Shown here one piece after another: positions 20,538 to 31,409 of a DNA stretch of 64,000 nt (the first letter of the stretch is position 1; each line of letters begins with the position of its first letter). A program made the position numbers and the translations under genes. The notes below the pieces were generated by a model. That model had not been told where the DNA came from. It saw only the letters and a program-made list of their open reading frames with translations, and did no database searches. This DNA is from Herbaspirillum chlorophenolicum (GTDB taxonomy: Bacteria > Pseudomonadota > Gammaproteobacteria > Burkholderiales > Burkholderiaceae_D): contig NZ_LFLT01000007.1 of NCBI RefSeq assembly GCF_001189955.1, forward strand, positions 1 through 64,000, read 5' to 3'.

Positions 20538-21349
20538 GCGAACAAAAGAAAAGCCCCTGGTGGGTCGGCGTACTGGCATGGACCTGCGCCATCATCCTGT
20601 TCTTCCCGATCTTCTGGGTGGCAATCACTGCCTTCAAGACCGAGCACCAGGCCTACACACCCACCTTGTTTTTCCTGCCCACGCTGGATACCTTCCGCGA
20701 GGTCTTCGGGCGCAGCAACTATCTTGCCTTCGTGCAGAACTCGCTGATCGTCTCGCTGGGATCGACCATCCTGAGTCTGCTGCTGGCGGTGCCGGCCGCG
20801 TACTCGATGGCCTTCTTTCCGACCGGCCGCACCCAGAAGCTGCTGCTGTGGATGCTGTCGACCAAGATGATGCCGGCCGTCGGCGTGCTGATCCCGATCT
20901 ACCTGCTGGCCAAGAACAGCGGCATGCTCGACACCGTCTCCGGCCTGACCCTGATCTACACGCTGATCAACCTGCCCATCGCGGTGTGGATGGCCTTCAC
21001 CTACTTCAACGACGTGCCCAAGGAAATCCTGGAAGCGGCGCGCATCGACGGCGCCAACGCCTGGCAGGAGATGGTCTACCTGCTGCTGCCCACTGCCATG
21101 CCGGGCCTGGCCTCGACGGCGCTGCTGCTGATCATCCTGTCCTGGAACGAGGCCTTCTGGAGCCTCAACCTGACCAGCGTCAATGCCGCGCCGCTGACGG
21201 TATTCATCGCTTCTTACTCCAATCCGGAAGGGTTGTTCTGGGCCAAGCTGTCGGCCGCTTCGCTATTGGCGATCGCACCCATCATGGCGCTCGGCTGGCT
21301 GGCGCAGAAACAACTGGTGCGCGGCCTCACCTTCGGCGCGGTGAAGTGA
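20534..21349 (+). CDS. Polyol ABC transporter permease 2 (SmoG/MtlG-like)
   Basis: 271 aa, six membrane segments, EAA loop EAARIDGANAWQEMVYLLLP near residue 165. It forms the heterodimeric channel with the preceding permease. The start overlaps the stop of permease 1 and its own stop overlaps the HAD gene start, so all three are translationally coupled. FPIFWVAITAFKTEHQAY is characteristic of MalG-type permeases of polyol systems. Confidence 0.92.
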   Translation: MSEQKKSPWWVGVLAWTCAIILFFPIFWVAITAFKTEHQAYTPTLFFLPTLDTFREVFGRSNYLAFVQNSLIVSLGSTILSLLLAVPAAYSMAFFPTGRTQKLLLWMLSTKMMPAVGVLIPIYLLAKNSGMLDTVSGLTLIYTLINLPIAVWMAFTYFNDVPKEILEAARIDGANAWQEMVYLLLPTAMPGLASTALLLIILSWNEAFWSLNLTSVNAAPLTVFIASYSNPEGLFWAKLSAASLLAIAPIMALGWLAQKQLVRGLTFGAVK

Positions 21350-22077
21350 TGATGACGCGGCAATCCATCACCCATCTGGTGTGCGACTGCGACGGCGTGC
21401 TGCTCGACAGCGAAAGCATCGCGCTGCGCGTACTGCACCGCGAACTGTTGCCGCTGCTGCCGGCGCTGGCTGCCGGCGATGCCGCCTATTCCGATGAGGA
21501 AAGCCGCAGCGCCGCCTTGCATGCGGCCATCGCCAACCGTCTTGGCATGTATACCGACCTGCTGCTCGATGAGGTCGATGCCGAATTCGAATTGGGTTTG
21601 AGCGTGCAGCAGGTCGAACACCTGCATGAAAGCGTCGGCCGCGCCTGCGGCGAGGAAGCGCAGCCGGTGCCGGGCATCGCCGAAGCCCTGCAAGCGATCC
21701 GCCTGCCGCGCGCGGTGGCCAGCAACAGCGATGCCCCGCGCATCGAGAGCGGGCTGCGCCGCTGCGGTTTGTACGCGCAGTTCGAGGGACGCATCTACAG
21801 CGCGCACGATGTAGGCAAGCCCAAGCCGGCGCCCGATGTCTACCTGGCGGCCGCAGCCGGTTTCGGCATCGATCCGGCGCGCTGCGTGGCGGTCGACGAC
21901 AGCGTTACCGGCGTGCGTGCGGCGGCCGCAGCCGGCATGCATGTGCTGGGGTTCGCCGGCGTGGCGCACGACCGCAAGGCGATGGCGCGCCAGTTGCTGG
22001 CGGCCGGCGCCAGTAAGGTGTTCGACGACATGAAGCAGTTTCCGCAGTTGATCTGCGAACTGGTCTGGCTGCGCTAA
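21349..22077 (+). CDS. HAD-superfamily sugar phosphatase/mutase-like hydrolase
   Basis: 242 aa. Haloacid-dehalogenase motif I is DCDGVLLDSE with nucleophile D13 and general acid D15; motif II is ASNSDAPR, the lysine of motif III is in GKPKPAPDVYL, and motif IV is AVDDSVTGV. The alpha-helical cap between motifs I and II makes it subfamily IA, like phosphoglycolate phosphatase or beta-phosphoglucomutase. Two tandem ATGs (21349, 21352) overlap the permease stop. It sits between permease and ATPase genes of the transporter, so it may dephosphorylate a sugar phosphate of this pathway. Substrate unknown. Confidence 0.88.
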   Translation: MMTRQSITHLVCDCDGVLLDSESIALRVLHRELLPLLPALAAGDAAYSDEESRSAALHAAIANRLGMYTDLLLDEVDAEFELGLSVQQVEHLHESVGRACGEEAQPVPGIAEALQAIRLPRAVASNSDAPRIESGLRRCGLYAQFEGRIYSAHDVGKPKPAPDVYLAAAAGFGIDPARCVAVDDSVTGVRAAAAAGMHVLGFAGVAHDRKAMARQLLAAGASKVFDDMKQFPQLICELVWLR

Positions 22078-22123
22078 AGGCGCATCGACGATTGAGATGA
22101 TTGAAGAGAAAGAGGAGAAACAC

Positions 22124-23245
<1,122 letters not shown>

Positions 23246-23274
23246 ACCATCGCAGCAACGAACAAGGAAACGGC

Positions 23275-24714
23275 ATGACAAGCACAGCCACCTCCACCCA
23301 GATCAAGGACGCCGAGGACAGCATGACCTGGCTGCACATCGGCGCCGGCTCCTTCCACCGCGCCCACCAGGCGGTCTACCTCAACGCCCTGCGCGAGAGC
23401 GGCGCCGACCGCCGCTGGCAACTGGCGCTGGCCAACATCCGCGCTGATATGAGGCCGCTGCTGGATGCACTGGCGCGTCAGCACGGCCGCTACACGCTGG
23501 AGACCGTCACCCCGCAGGGCGAGCGCAGCTACCAGACGATCAATGCCATCGGCCGCATCATCCCCTGGGATGAGCACCTCGCGCAGTTGATTGCCGTCGG
23601 CGCCGAAGAGCGTACACGCATCATCTCCTTCACCGTGACCGAGGGCGGTTACTACCTCGACCACCATCACAAGCTCGATACCACCAACATCGACCTGGCC
23701 GACGACCTGCGCTGCGCGCTCGACGGCAGCGGCCGCCCGCGCACCATCTATGGCGCCATCGCCGCGATCCTGCAGGCGCGCCGCGCGGCCTATCCGCAAG
23801 CCGGGCTGACGCTGCTCAACTGCGACAACCTGCGCCACAACGGCGAACGCTTCCGCGACGGCCTGCTGCAGTTCCTGGCGCTGCGCGGGGAGACGCAATT
23901 GGCCGATTGGGTGGAGCGCTGCACTACCAGCCCCAACGCCATGGTCGACCGCATCACGCCGCGCCCGACCCCGGCCGTGGCCGAGCGCGTCAAGGCCGTC
24001 ATCGGTATGGACGACCCCTGCGCGCTGATGGGTGAATCGTTCATCCAGTGGGTAATCGAGGACGACTTCAAGGCCGGCCGTCCGCGCCTGGAGCGGGCCG
24101 GCGTCGAGATGGTGGAATCGGTGCTGCCCTACGAGGAGGCCAAGATCCGCATCCTCAATGCCAGCCATAGCTGCATCGCCTGGGCCGGCACGCTGGCCGG
24201 ATTGCAGTACATCCACGAGGGCACGCAGCGCGACGACATCCGCCAGATGGCCTACGATTACGTAACGCAGGATGTGATCCCGTGCCTGACGCCCAGCCCG
24301 CTCGACCTGGCCGCCTATCGCGATACCACGCTGGCGCGCTTCGGCAACCCGGCCATCCAGGACACCAACCAGCGCGTGGCGGCCGATGGCTATTCCAAGA
24401 TCCCCGGTTTCATCCGGCCGACGCTGCAGGAGAGCCTGGAAGCCGGCCGCGTACCGCGTGCCACGGCCATGTTGCCGGCGCTGTTCTTCGTGTTCTTGCA
24501 GCGCTGGAACGATGGTGGGCTGCCTTACGAGTATCAGGACGGCATTTTCGATCCGGCTGCTGCGCGCGCCATGCTGTCGGCGGCCGATCCTGTCAGGGCC
24601 TTCTGCGACGACGCGGTACTGTGGGGCGAGCAGGCCGGCGACGGGCGTCTGCTTGCCCTTGTGCGTGAAGGTGTGGACCATGTCAGGCAATGGCTGGCGG
24701 GCGGAAACAAATAG
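23275..24714 (+). CDS. dalD: Polyol dehydrogenase of the mannitol dehydrogenase family (D-arabinitol 4-dehydrogenase-like)
   Basis: 479-aa long-chain polyol dehydrogenase. The N-terminal nucleotide-binding segment is [16 protein letters not shown]; the catalytic-site segment [18 protein letters not shown] carries the Lys and the Asn/His seen across the family. TEGGYY and [13 protein letters not shown] are also conserved. The N-terminus and overall length fit D-arabinitol 4-dehydrogenases better than mannitol 2-dehydrogenases (about 490 aa), and a xylulokinase gene follows, which would handle the D-xylulose product. Mannitol or sorbitol may also be oxidised, since a fructokinase is nearby. AAGGAAACGGC precedes ATG 23275. 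The symbol is tentative. Confidence 0.8.
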   Translation: MTSTATSTQIKDAEDSMTWLHIGAGSFHRAHQAVYLNALRESGADRRWQLALANIRADMRPLLDALARQHGRYTLETVTPQGERSYQTINAIGRIIPWDEHLAQLIAVGAEERTRIISFTVTEGGYYLDHHHKLDTTNIDLADDLRCALDGSGRPRTIYGAIAAILQARRAAYPQAGLTLLNCDNLRHNGERFRDGLLQFLALRGETQLADWVERCTTSPNAMVDRITPRPTPAVAERVKAVIGMDDPCALMGESFIQWVIEDDFKAGRPRLERAGVEMVESVLPYEEAKIRILNASHSCIAWAGTLAGLQYIHEGTQRDDIRQMAYDYVTQDVIPCLTPSPLDLAAYRDTTLARFGNPAIQDTNQRVAADGYSKIPGFIRPTLQESLEAGRVPRATAMLPALFFVFLQRWNDGGLPYEYQDGIFDPAAARAMLSAADPVRAFCDDAVLWGEQAGDGRLLALVREGVDHVRQWLAGGNK

Positions 24715-24775
24715 GCCGTCATATGGCCCAAGGCATCATAGAATTGCCATCTAACAATGAAAAAAGAGGAGAGCC

Positions 24776-26251
24776 ATGTATCTCGGTATCGACCTGGGTA
24801 CGTCGGAAGTCAAAGCGGTGGTGATCGGCGGCGACGGCGCATTGCTGGCGCTGGCCGGCAGCGCGCTGAACGTGTCGCGTCCGCACCCGCGCTGGTCGGA
24901 GCAGGCGCCGGCCGATTGGTGGCAAGCTACCTGCGACACCGTGGCCAAGCTGCGCACGCAGCTGGGGGAGGAACGTTTTGCCGGCGTGCGCGCCATCGGC
25001 CTTTCGGGCCAGATGCACGGCGCCGTACTGCTGGACGAACACAACGATGTGTTGCGCCCGGCCATCCTGTGGAGCGATTCGCGCAGCGCGCCGGAGTGCG
25101 CCGAGCTGACGCGCCGCGCGCCGCTCCTGCACGGCATCGCCGGCAACCTGGCCATGCCCGGTTTTACCGCACCCAAGCTGATGTGGGTGGCGCATCACGA
25201 GCCGGCGCTGTTCGCCCGCATCGCCACCGTGCTGTTGCCCAAGGATTGGTTGCGGTTGCAGATGACCGGACGCAAGGTGTCCGACCCGTCGGATGCGGCC
25301 GGCACCTTGTGGCTGGATGTGGAAGGGCGCAACTGGTCCGACGAACTGCTGGCCGCCAGCGGCATGCGGCGCGACCAGATGCCGGCGCTGGTGGACGGCA
25401 GCGCTGCGTCCGGCACGCTGCTGCCGGCAGTGGCGCGGGCCTGGGGGCTGAAGGACGGTGTGATCGTGGCCGGGGGCGCCGGTGACGGTGCGGCCAGCGC
25501 GGTGGGCATTGGCGCGGTCAATCCGGGTGACGGTTTTCTTTCGCTGGGTACCTCAGGCGTGCTGTTCGTGGTCAACGACCGCTTCCGTCCCAACCCGGCG
25601 CGCGCCATCCATGCCTTTTGCCATACGCTGCCGCAACGCTGGCACCAGATGAGCGTGATGCTGTCGGCGGCCAGTTGCCTGCGCTGGTTCTGCCGCCTGT
25701 GTTCGGTTGATGAGAAAAGCCTGCTGGCCGAAATCGAGCAGCTCGATGCGGAGCAACTGGCCAACGCGCCCTTGTTCCTGCCGTACCTGTCCGGCGAACG
25801 CACGCCGCACAACGATCCTTATGCGCTCGGCGTGTTCCACGGCCTGTCGCCGGACCACCAGCGCGCCGCGCTGGGTTATGCGGTGCTGGAAGGCGTGGCC
25901 TTCGGCATGGTCGATGGCCTGGATGCCCTGCGTGTGGCCGGTACCGGTGTCAGCCAGCTCTCGCTGGTGGGCGGCGGCGCGCGCAGCGCCTACTGGGCGC
26001 AATTGATTGCCGATGCGCTCAACGTGCGCATCGTCACCCATGTCGGCAGCGAAGCCGGCGGAGCATTGGGGGCAGCGCGCCTGGCCTGGCTGGCCGATGG
26101 CGGCGCAGAGGCGGAAGTCTGCCGCAAACCGGAACAGTTGGCATCGTTTGAGCCGGATGCGCGCCGGCATGCTGCGTTGCTGGTGAGGCTGCAGCGTTAT
26201 CGCGATATCTATGCGCCGTATCCGCCCTTGCAGGGAGAAGAGGGCGGCTGA
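24776..26251 (+). CDS. xylB: Xylulokinase
   Basis: 491-aa FGGY-family kinase that phosphorylates D-xylulose to xylulose 5-phosphate. The N-terminal phosphate loop is GIDLGTSEVKAVV, MHG at about residue 80 (SGQMHGAVLLD) and the catalytic Asp lies in GGAGDGAASAVG. The C-terminal VGGGARSAYWAQLIADAL is the second FGGY signature. AAAGAGGAGAGCC before ATG 24776 is a strong SD. Last gene of the polyol operon; its product feeds the pentose phosphate pathway. A bidirectional terminator follows. Confidence 0.95.
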   Translation: MYLGIDLGTSEVKAVVIGGDGALLALAGSALNVSRPHPRWSEQAPADWWQATCDTVAKLRTQLGEERFAGVRAIGLSGQMHGAVLLDEHNDVLRPAILWSDSRSAPECAELTRRAPLLHGIAGNLAMPGFTAPKLMWVAHHEPALFARIATVLLPKDWLRLQMTGRKVSDPSDAAGTLWLDVEGRNWSDELLAASGMRRDQMPALVDGSAASGTLLPAVARAWGLKDGVIVAGGAGDGAASAVGIGAVNPGDGFLSLGTSGVLFVVNDRFRPNPARAIHAFCHTLPQRWHQMSVMLSAASCLRWFCRLCSVDEKSLLAEIEQLDAEQLANAPLFLPYLSGERTPHNDPYALGVFHGLSPDHQRAALGYAVLEGVAFGMVDGLDALRVAGTGVSQLSLVGGGARSAYWAQLIADALNVRIVTHVGSEAGGALGAARLAWLADGGAEAEVCRKPEQLASFEPDARRHAALLVRLQRYRDIYAPYPPLQGEEGG

Positions 26252-26270
26252 AATCCGTCGACGGATGTGA

Positions 26271-26314
26271 AAACGCCACTGGGTCCCGGCTTGCGTCAGG
26301 GCCCAGTGGCGTTT
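26271..26314. terminator. Bidirectional terminator between xylB and the chemoreceptor gene
   Basis: AAACGCCACTGGG (26271-26283) pairs perfectly with CCCAGTGGCGTTT (26302-26314) around an 18-base loop. The T-run is short on both strands, but the stem sits exactly between two convergent genes. Confidence 0.75.
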
Positions 26315-26333
26315 GTCTTGATGCCGTGCCGGT

Positions 26334-27896
26334 TTACTTCTTGCTGAACTTGAATACCGACACAGCCTGCAGCAGCCGCATGGTCTGCTCTTCCAGACTG
26401 GCTGCAGCCGCTGCGGCTTCTTCCACCAGCGCTGCGTTTTGCTGGGTGCCGGCATCCATCTGCGTCACCGCTTCGTGCACCTGGCCGATGCCCGCGCTTT
26501 GCTGCAGCGTAGCTTCGCTGATTTCGCCCATGATGCCGCACACGCGCTGCACCGAATTGACGATCTCGCGCATGGTGTTGCCCGCGTCCTCGACCTGGCG
26601 GTTGCCCACCGCGACCTTTTCCACGGAGTCATCGATCAGTTTCTTGATCTCCTTGGCGGCGCCCGCCGAACGCTGCGCCAAGCTGCGCACTTCCGAGGCC
26701 ACCACCGCAAAGCCGCGTCCTTGTTCCCCGGCGCGTGCGGCTTCCACTGCTGCGTTCAAGGCCAGGATGTTGGTCTGGAAGGCGATGCTGTCGATCAGGC
26801 TGATGATGTCGACGATCTTGTTGGAGGAGTCGCTGATCTCATTCATCGTGGCCCCGGTGCTGGCTACCACATCGCCGCCCTTGGTCGCGATCGATGAGGC
26901 GGAGCCGGCCAGCTGGTTGGCCTGCAGCGCGTGTTCGGCGTTTTGTTTCACCGTTGACGCCAGTTGCTGCATGCTCGATGCGGTTTCCTCGATGTTGGCC
27001 GCTTGCGCTTCGGTGCGGCGCGACAGGTCCAGGTTGCCGGACGCGATTTCGCGCGTGGCGATATTGATGCTTTCCACGTTGGCGCGTACGTCTCCGATGA
27101 TGGCCGTGAGGTTGACATTCATCTGGCGCAGCGCACCCAGCAGATGGCCCAGCTCATCATGCCGGACGGTCTCGATGCGGGAAGAGAGGTCGCCGCCGGT
27201 GATGGAGTGGGTAACCTCGAGCGCCTGGCGCAGCGGCTTGATCAGTGCGCTGCGCAGGGCCACCCACAGCAATATGCTGATCAGGCCGGACGCGGCGGCC
27301 AGGCCGCCGATCCACCATTGGTGCAGTGTGGCGAAGCTGACGAACATCACCGCCAGCTGGATGGCCAGCATGGAACCCATGCACAGGTTGATGCGTGTGC
27401 CGAGCTGGATGTGCGCCAGTTTGCCGATCCAGCCGGCCAGGCCGGTACGCACGACTTCCCCGCGATGCAAGGCGATGCCCTTGGCTTTGCCGCGGCGGAT
27501 CGAGGCATAGAGTTTTTCGGCGGCGGCGACCGAGGCGCGGTCGGGCTTGGTGCGTACCGACATGTAGCCGACCACCTGTCCATTTTCACGGATGGGGGTG
27601 ACGTTGGCGCATACCCAATAGTGGTCGCCGTTCTTGCTGCGGTTCTTGACCAGCCCGGTCCAGGGCGTGCCGCCCTTGATGGTGGCCCACATGTCGGCAA
27701 AGGCTTCGCCGGGCATATCGGGATGGCGGATGATGTTTTGCGGCGCACCCAGCAAGTCGCCTTCATCGAAACCGCTGATTTCGATGAAGTAAGGATTGAC
27801 GTAGGTGATATTGCCCTTGAGGTCGGTCTTTGAAACGATCGCCTTGCCATCGACAAGCAGGCGTTCCACGCCGCTGACCGGCATGTTCATGCGCAT
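26334..27896 (-). CDS. aer: PAS-domain methyl-accepting chemotaxis protein (Aer-like)
   Basis: 520 aa. The N-terminal PAS domain (about 15-120: [37 protein letters not shown]) is of the FAD/redox-sensing Aer type. Two hydrophobic segments follow around residues 165-205, with no large periplasmic loop, then HAMP-like and signalling domains ending in the conserved hairpin [20 protein letters not shown]. There is no C-terminal NWETF pentapeptide, so it probably relies on other receptors for adaptation. CGGGAGTAACAG precedes ATG 27896. Energy taxis is inferred from the domain layout. Confidence 0.9.
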   Translation of the reverse strand: MRMNMPVSGVERLLVDGKAIVSKTDLKGNITYVNPYFIEISGFDEGDLLGAPQNIIRHPDMPGEAFADMWATIKGGTPWTGLVKNRSKNGDHYWVCANVTPIRENGQVVGYMSVRTKPDRASVAAAEKLYASIRRGKAKGIALHRGEVVRTGLAGWIGKLAHIQLGTRINLCMGSMLAIQLAVMFVSFATLHQWWIGGLAAASGLISILLWVALRSALIKPLRQALEVTHSITGGDLSSRIETVRHDELGHLLGALRQMNVNLTAIIGDVRANVESINIATREIASGNLDLSRRTEAQAANIEETASSMQQLASTVKQNAEHALQANQLAGSASSIATKGGDVVASTGATMNEISDSSNKIVDIISLIDSIAFQTNILALNAAVEAARAGEQGRGFAVVASEVRSLAQRSAGAAKEIKKLIDDSVEKVAVGNRQVEDAGNTMREIVNSVQRVCGIMGEISEATLQQSAGIGQVHEAVTQMDAGTQQNAALVEEAAAAAASLEEQTMRLLQAVSVFKFSKK

Positions 27897-28029
27897 CTGT
27901 TACTCCCGTATAGAGAAGCTCTGAATCTGAATGAAAACTGCCTGGCGGCCGGCAAGCGCGAGTTGCGCATGCGGGCGGCGGCGTTCACATTTCCCGGTGT
28001 GAACGCCAGATGCTCAGGCGCCAGCCATG

Positions 28030-28047
28030 GTGCCGGCGAACCGGCAC
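28030..28047. repeat. Hairpin downstream of the BPSS1780-type gene
   Basis: GTGCCGG / CCGGCAC with a CGAA tetraloop lies 18 bases beyond the stop of the minus-strand membrane-protein gene, flanked by GGCGCC on one side and GGGCGCC on the other. No T-run follows on either strand, so it is at most a weak or Rho-assisted terminator. Confidence 0.4.
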
Positions 28048-28065
28048 GGGCGCCTTACCGCATCA

Positions 28066-28869
28066 TCAGTAGGGTTGGTCGCTTGCCTGTGCCGGATCGC
28101 CTGACCCGTTCTGGGGTTTTCCGAAGACTGCAGTGTATGTCGGGTAAAAAGAGCAGTACATGACTACCGTCAATATTATTGAGATTGGCAGCAGAATGAA
28201 GATGACGGCATTGATGCTGCCGGTCAGCAAGCTGATGGCCAGGCTGATCAGTGTCGGCACCATGACTGCAATCACGATCCAGGCCAGCGCATACAGCAGG
28301 AAGGCAGCACCGGCGCGGCGTACGGTGAAGAAGCTGTAGAACAGCGCTTTCCCCAGCGGCATTTTTTGCCACATGATCAGCGGCGCCGCATACCAGAAGG
28401 CCATGGCTGCCGGCACGTACAGCGCGGCGGCGACCAGCATGGCCATGCGCATGCTGCCGGCGGCGCTCTCCAGGTCCTTGGCCTCCAGTCCGCCGCCCAT
28501 CATGGCTTTCCAGAATATCCCGCCGTCGGCCAGCGCAGAGATGGCGACCACCAGCGTGGCGGCCAGCAGGTAGAGCAGGCCCAGCTTGAGCAGGGTGTTG
28601 CGGGCCGGGTCGCGGAAAGCGATGAGGAGCAGGTTCGGATAGACGCGCTGGCCCTTTTCGATCTGTGCGCAGGCTTGCATGAATGACATCGCAAACACCG
28701 GGATCAGGATCAGCGGCATTATCTGGCCGAGCACCGGGATGAGCCCCAGCGCCAGCATCAGGAACATGTAGGACAGGAACAGCGTGGACATCTCGGCCGG
28801 TTGCTTGCGAAACAGCGAAAAGCCTTGCTTGACCCAGAGCCAGCCGTCTTTTGCGGGAATTTTTTCCAT
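28066..28869 (-). CDS. BPSS1780-type conserved membrane protein
   Basis: 267 aa with about six hydrophobic segments and the N-terminal cytoplasmic stretch KIPAKDGWLWVKQGFSLFRKQPAE, which I recognise from a membrane-protein family widespread in Burkholderiales (named after a Burkholderia locus). The function is unknown. It lies ten bases downstream of thrB on the same strand and is probably co-transcribed with it. The C-terminal 15 residues (NGSGDPAQASDQPY) are polar and likely cytoplasmic. Confidence 0.8.
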   Translation of the reverse strand: MEKIPAKDGWLWVKQGFSLFRKQPAEMSTLFLSYMFLMLALGLIPVLGQIMPLILIPVFAMSFMQACAQIEKGQRVYPNLLLIAFRDPARNTLLKLGLLYLLAATLVVAISALADGGIFWKAMMGGGLEAKDLESAAGSMRMAMLVAAALYVPAAMAFWYAAPLIMWQKMPLGKALFYSFFTVRRAGAAFLLYALAWIVIAVMVPTLISLAISLLTGSINAVIFILLPISIILTVVMYCSFYPTYTAVFGKPQNGSGDPAQASDQPY

Positions 28870-28878
28870 ATCGCTCGA

Positions 28879-29859
28879 TTATGAGGGGAGCTGCGGCGAA
28901 ACCGGCGACAGCGCCGGCGGCGCCTCCCCGATGCGCAGCCGCAGGATGCGTTCGAAATGCGTAGGATCATGCGGCGTGAGCATCTCGGCCTCGCGCGGCA
29001 TGTAGTAATCAAACAGGCGCGACAGCCAGAAGCGCAGCGCGGCCGCACGCAGCATGGGCTGCCAGGCCTGGTTCTCGGCGTCCGAAAACGGCCGTACCGC
29101 GCGGTAGGCCGCCAGCATCGCCTCGGTGCGTTCGATATCGAGCACACCGCTGTCCAGGTCCACGCACCAATCGTTGACCGTTACCGCCAGGTCGAACAGC
29201 CAGGTGTCGCAGCCGGCGAAGTAAAAGTCGAAGATGCCGGAGAGCTGGTCGCCGGTGAACATGGCATTGTTGCGGAACAGGTCGGCGTGCACCGGCCCGC
29301 GCGGCAGGGCGCGGTAAGTCGCGGTCGCGGCGAAATCCTTTTGGTATTGCACTTCATCGGCCAGCAGGCGTCCCAGTTCGACCGGCAGGAAGGGCAGCAC
29401 CGCCGGCGTGGTCTCTAGCCACCATGCCAGGCCGCGCAGGTTGGGCTGCATGATCTTGAAGTCCTGGGCTGCCATGTGCATGCGCGCCAGCATGCCGCCC
29501 AGCGAGGCGCAGTGCACCGGCTGCGGATCGAGTTGCGATTCGCCTTCCAGTTTGCTGACGATGGCCGCCGGCTTGTCATTGAGCAGGTTGGCGATGGCGC
29601 CGCGGTCGTTGGGCACCGGCGCCGGCACCGGGATACCGCGCTGCGCCAGGTGGCGCATCAGTTCCAGGTAGAACGGCAATTGCTCGATATGCAGTTTTTC
29701 AAACAGGGTCAGCACGTACTCGCCGCGCTCCGTGCCGATGAAGAAATTGCTGTTCTCGATGCCGGAAGAAATGCCCTTGATCGAGGTGGCTTTGCCAAGC
29801 GGGAATTGTTTGATCCAGTCGGAGAGCTGTTCCAGACTGACCGGTGTAAAGACTGCCAT
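28879..29859 (-). CDS. thrB: Homoserine kinase (APH-fold type)
   Basis: Phosphorylates homoserine in threonine synthesis. 326 aa; this is the aminoglycoside-phosphotransferase-like ThrB of beta- and gammaproteobacteria such as Pseudomonas, not the GHMP enzyme of E. coli. Diagnostic stretches: [19 protein letters not shown] near the N-terminus, the catalytic loop [16 protein letters not shown] and the metal-binding [17 protein letters not shown] at ATG 29859 is the standard start; the longer frame from 30027 has no support. The C-terminal tail is Pro/Ser-rich. Confidence 0.95.
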   Translation of the reverse strand: MAVFTPVSLEQLSDWIKQFPLGKATSIKGISSGIENSNFFIGTERGEYVLTLFEKLHIEQLPFYLELMRHLAQRGIPVPAPVPNDRGAIANLLNDKPAAIVSKLEGESQLDPQPVHCASLGGMLARMHMAAQDFKIMQPNLRGLAWWLETTPAVLPFLPVELGRLLADEVQYQKDFAATATYRALPRGPVHADLFRNNAMFTGDQLSGIFDFYFAGCDTWLFDLAVTVNDWCVDLDSGVLDIERTEAMLAAYRAVRPFSDAENQAWQPMLRAAALRFWLSRLFDYYMPREAEMLTPHDPTHFERILRLRIGEAPPALSPVSPQLPS

Positions 29860-30057
29860 GACGAAAGTGAATGAAGTGGTGCTTGCTGATGTGCCGCGTT
29901 GGCCGTCGTTGGAGCGGCCTTGCGAACACCGGGAAACCGGGCCATGCAGCCGGGTTTCCCTTATCCCTGAATCCGGCCATGTATTGCTGCGCCGGGCGTG
30001 CCTTTGGAGTCCAGCCGGCCGGAACAACGGCCGCTGGCCAGGTGTTGCCGGTCGATA

Positions 30058-30504
30058 TTACTTGTTGCCGCCGTTGTCGGTGCCGGTGCCGTCCTGCTGG
30101 GGCTGCTTCTTGACGCCCCAGTCGAACTCGCCCACCTTCCATTGCGCGCTGGTCGGCGGACCGCTCTGGGCGTCGCCCGGGGTCGAGCTGCCAACGTTCT
30201 GGTTGGGGCGCAGGTAATAGGTGCTGGGGCCGGACTTGACTTCGATTTCCTTGGTCTGGCCGTGGTCGCGGTGTTCCTTGATGCTGTTACCGCTGCTGTT
30301 GCCGTCATCGCCCGGCTTGCGGATGGTCACGGCTGGCGGTTCGCCTTCTTCCAGCTTTTCCAGCTCGGGAGGCGGCGGAGCCGGCTGGGCGGAAGGCGCC
30401 TGCTGGGGCTGCTGCGCCACGGCCAGCGGGGCAGCCAGGCCGGCAACGGCGCACAGCAAGGCGGCAGCCAGGGACTCTTTGGACCAGACGTTGGTTGGTT
30501 TCAT
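30058..30504 (-). CDS. Small exported DUF2782-type protein
   Basis: 148 aa. A signal peptide (about residues 1-30, ending PLAVAQ) precedes a Pro/Gln-rich linker and a conserved core: PAVTIRKPGDDGNS, IKEHRDHGQTKEIEVKSGPSTYYL. This core matches the DUF2782 family of small periplasmic proteins found beside polA in proteobacteria. The C-terminus (FDWGVKKQPQQDGTGTDNGGNK) is low-complexity. No SD is apparent before ATG 30504. Function unknown; a link to DNA polymerase is only positional. Confidence 0.8.
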   Translation of the reverse strand: MKPTNVWSKESLAAALLCAVAGLAAPLAVAQQPQQAPSAQPAPPPPELEKLEEGEPPAVTIRKPGDDGNSSGNSIKEHRDHGQTKEIEVKSGPSTYYLRPNQNVGSSTPGDAQSGPPTSAQWKVGEFDWGVKKQPQQDGTGTDNGGNK

Positions 30505-30613
30505 GATCTTTTAGGAAAGGAGTGGTGTTTGTTTTAGGCCATTGTAGCAAACCATCGTTCCGGGCTTGCCGCGTTTCAATGCGGAAAAAGCCTTTGTTGC
30601 AACACCAGTCGTG

Positions 30614-30641
30614 AAAAAGCCCACGCTTGGGGGCGTGGGCT
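30614..30641 (-). terminator. Intrinsic terminator of the LOG-family gene
   Basis: Read on the minus strand, AGCCCACGC pairs with GCGTGGGCT around a 6-base loop and is followed by a run of T (AAAAA at 30614-30618 on the plus strand). It lies about 20 bases after the LOG gene stop. Confidence 0.9.
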
Positions 30642-30662
30642 GGCTGCCGGATTGTTCCGGAA

Positions 30663-31409
30663 TTACAGGAACATACCGCTTTGCCGCTCGATTTCGACGT
30701 GGCTGTCAGCCGGTTTTTCCTTCTCTTCATGGAATTTCTGGATGGCCTTGACGACCTCGGCCGGATCGTCGATGACCTGCAGCAGGTTCAGGTCCTTGGG
30801 CGAGATCATGCCGTCATCGACCAGGCGGGTCTTGATCCAGTCGATCAGGCCGGCCCAGAACTGGCTGCCCACCAGGATCACCGGCATCAGGCGCGACTTG
30901 CCGGTCTGCATCAGGGTCAGGGCTTCGGTCAGCTCATCCAGCGTGCCGAAGCCGCCCGGCAGCACCACATAGGCGTCGGCGTACTTGACGAAGGCCACCT
31001 TGCGGGCGAAGAAGTGGCGGAAGGACAGCGAGATGTCCTGCCAGCCGTTGCCGTGCTGCTCATGGGGCAGTTCGATGTTCAGGCCCACCGAAGGCGAGGC
31101 GCCGTCGAAGGCGCCCTTGTTGGCCGCTTCCATGATGCCGGGGCCGCCACCGGAGATGACCGCGTAGCCCGCATCGGACAGGCGGCGTGCGATGTCGATG
31201 CACAGCGCGTAGTGCGGATCTTCGGGCTTGGTGCGGGCGGAACCGAAGATGGAAACGGCGGGACGCAGCTCAGACAGGCGTTCGGTCGATTCAATGAATT
31301 CTGCCATAATCGTGAGTACATGCCACGACTCACGCGCCTTCTTTGCCGTCGCGCGTTCAATGTCGTTCACTTCCCGCAGTCGCGGTACTTTTTTTCCTCT
31401 TTGTTCCAT
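30663..31409 (-). CDS. LOG-family protein (TIGR00730-like, cytokinin-riboside 5'-monophosphate phosphoribohydrolase family)
   Basis: 248 aa. The two family signatures are present: GGGPGIMEAANKGA (87-100) and PGGFGTLDELTE (151-162), which form the nucleotide phosphate site. Family members hydrolyse nucleoside monophosphates to base and ribose 5-phosphate, in plants and bacteria releasing active cytokinins; a house-cleaning role is also possible. ATG 31409 abuts the polA ATG head to head, so the two start codons together form CATATG. An inner ATG at 31307 (MAEFIES) is an alternative, but the N-terminal 34 residues look coding (KARESWHVLTIMAEF). Confidence 0.88.
   Translation of the reverse strand: MEQRGKKVPRLREVNDIERATAKKARESWHVLTIMAEFIESTERLSELRPAVSIFGSARTKPEDPHYALCIDIARRLSDAGYAVISGGGPGIMEAANKGAFDGASPSVGLNIELPHEQHGNGWQDISLSFRHFFARKVAFVKYADAYVVLPGGFGTLDELTEALTLMQTGKSRLMPVILVGSQFWAGLIDWIKTRLVDDGMISPKDLNLLQVIDDPAEVVKAIQKFHEEKEKPADSHVEIERQSGMFL

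Noticed and set aside
29931-29960. Inverted repeat GGGAAACC / GGTTTCCC between thrB and the DUF2782 gene
   Set aside because: Short stem with imperfect extension and no T-run on the relevant strand; could be chance.
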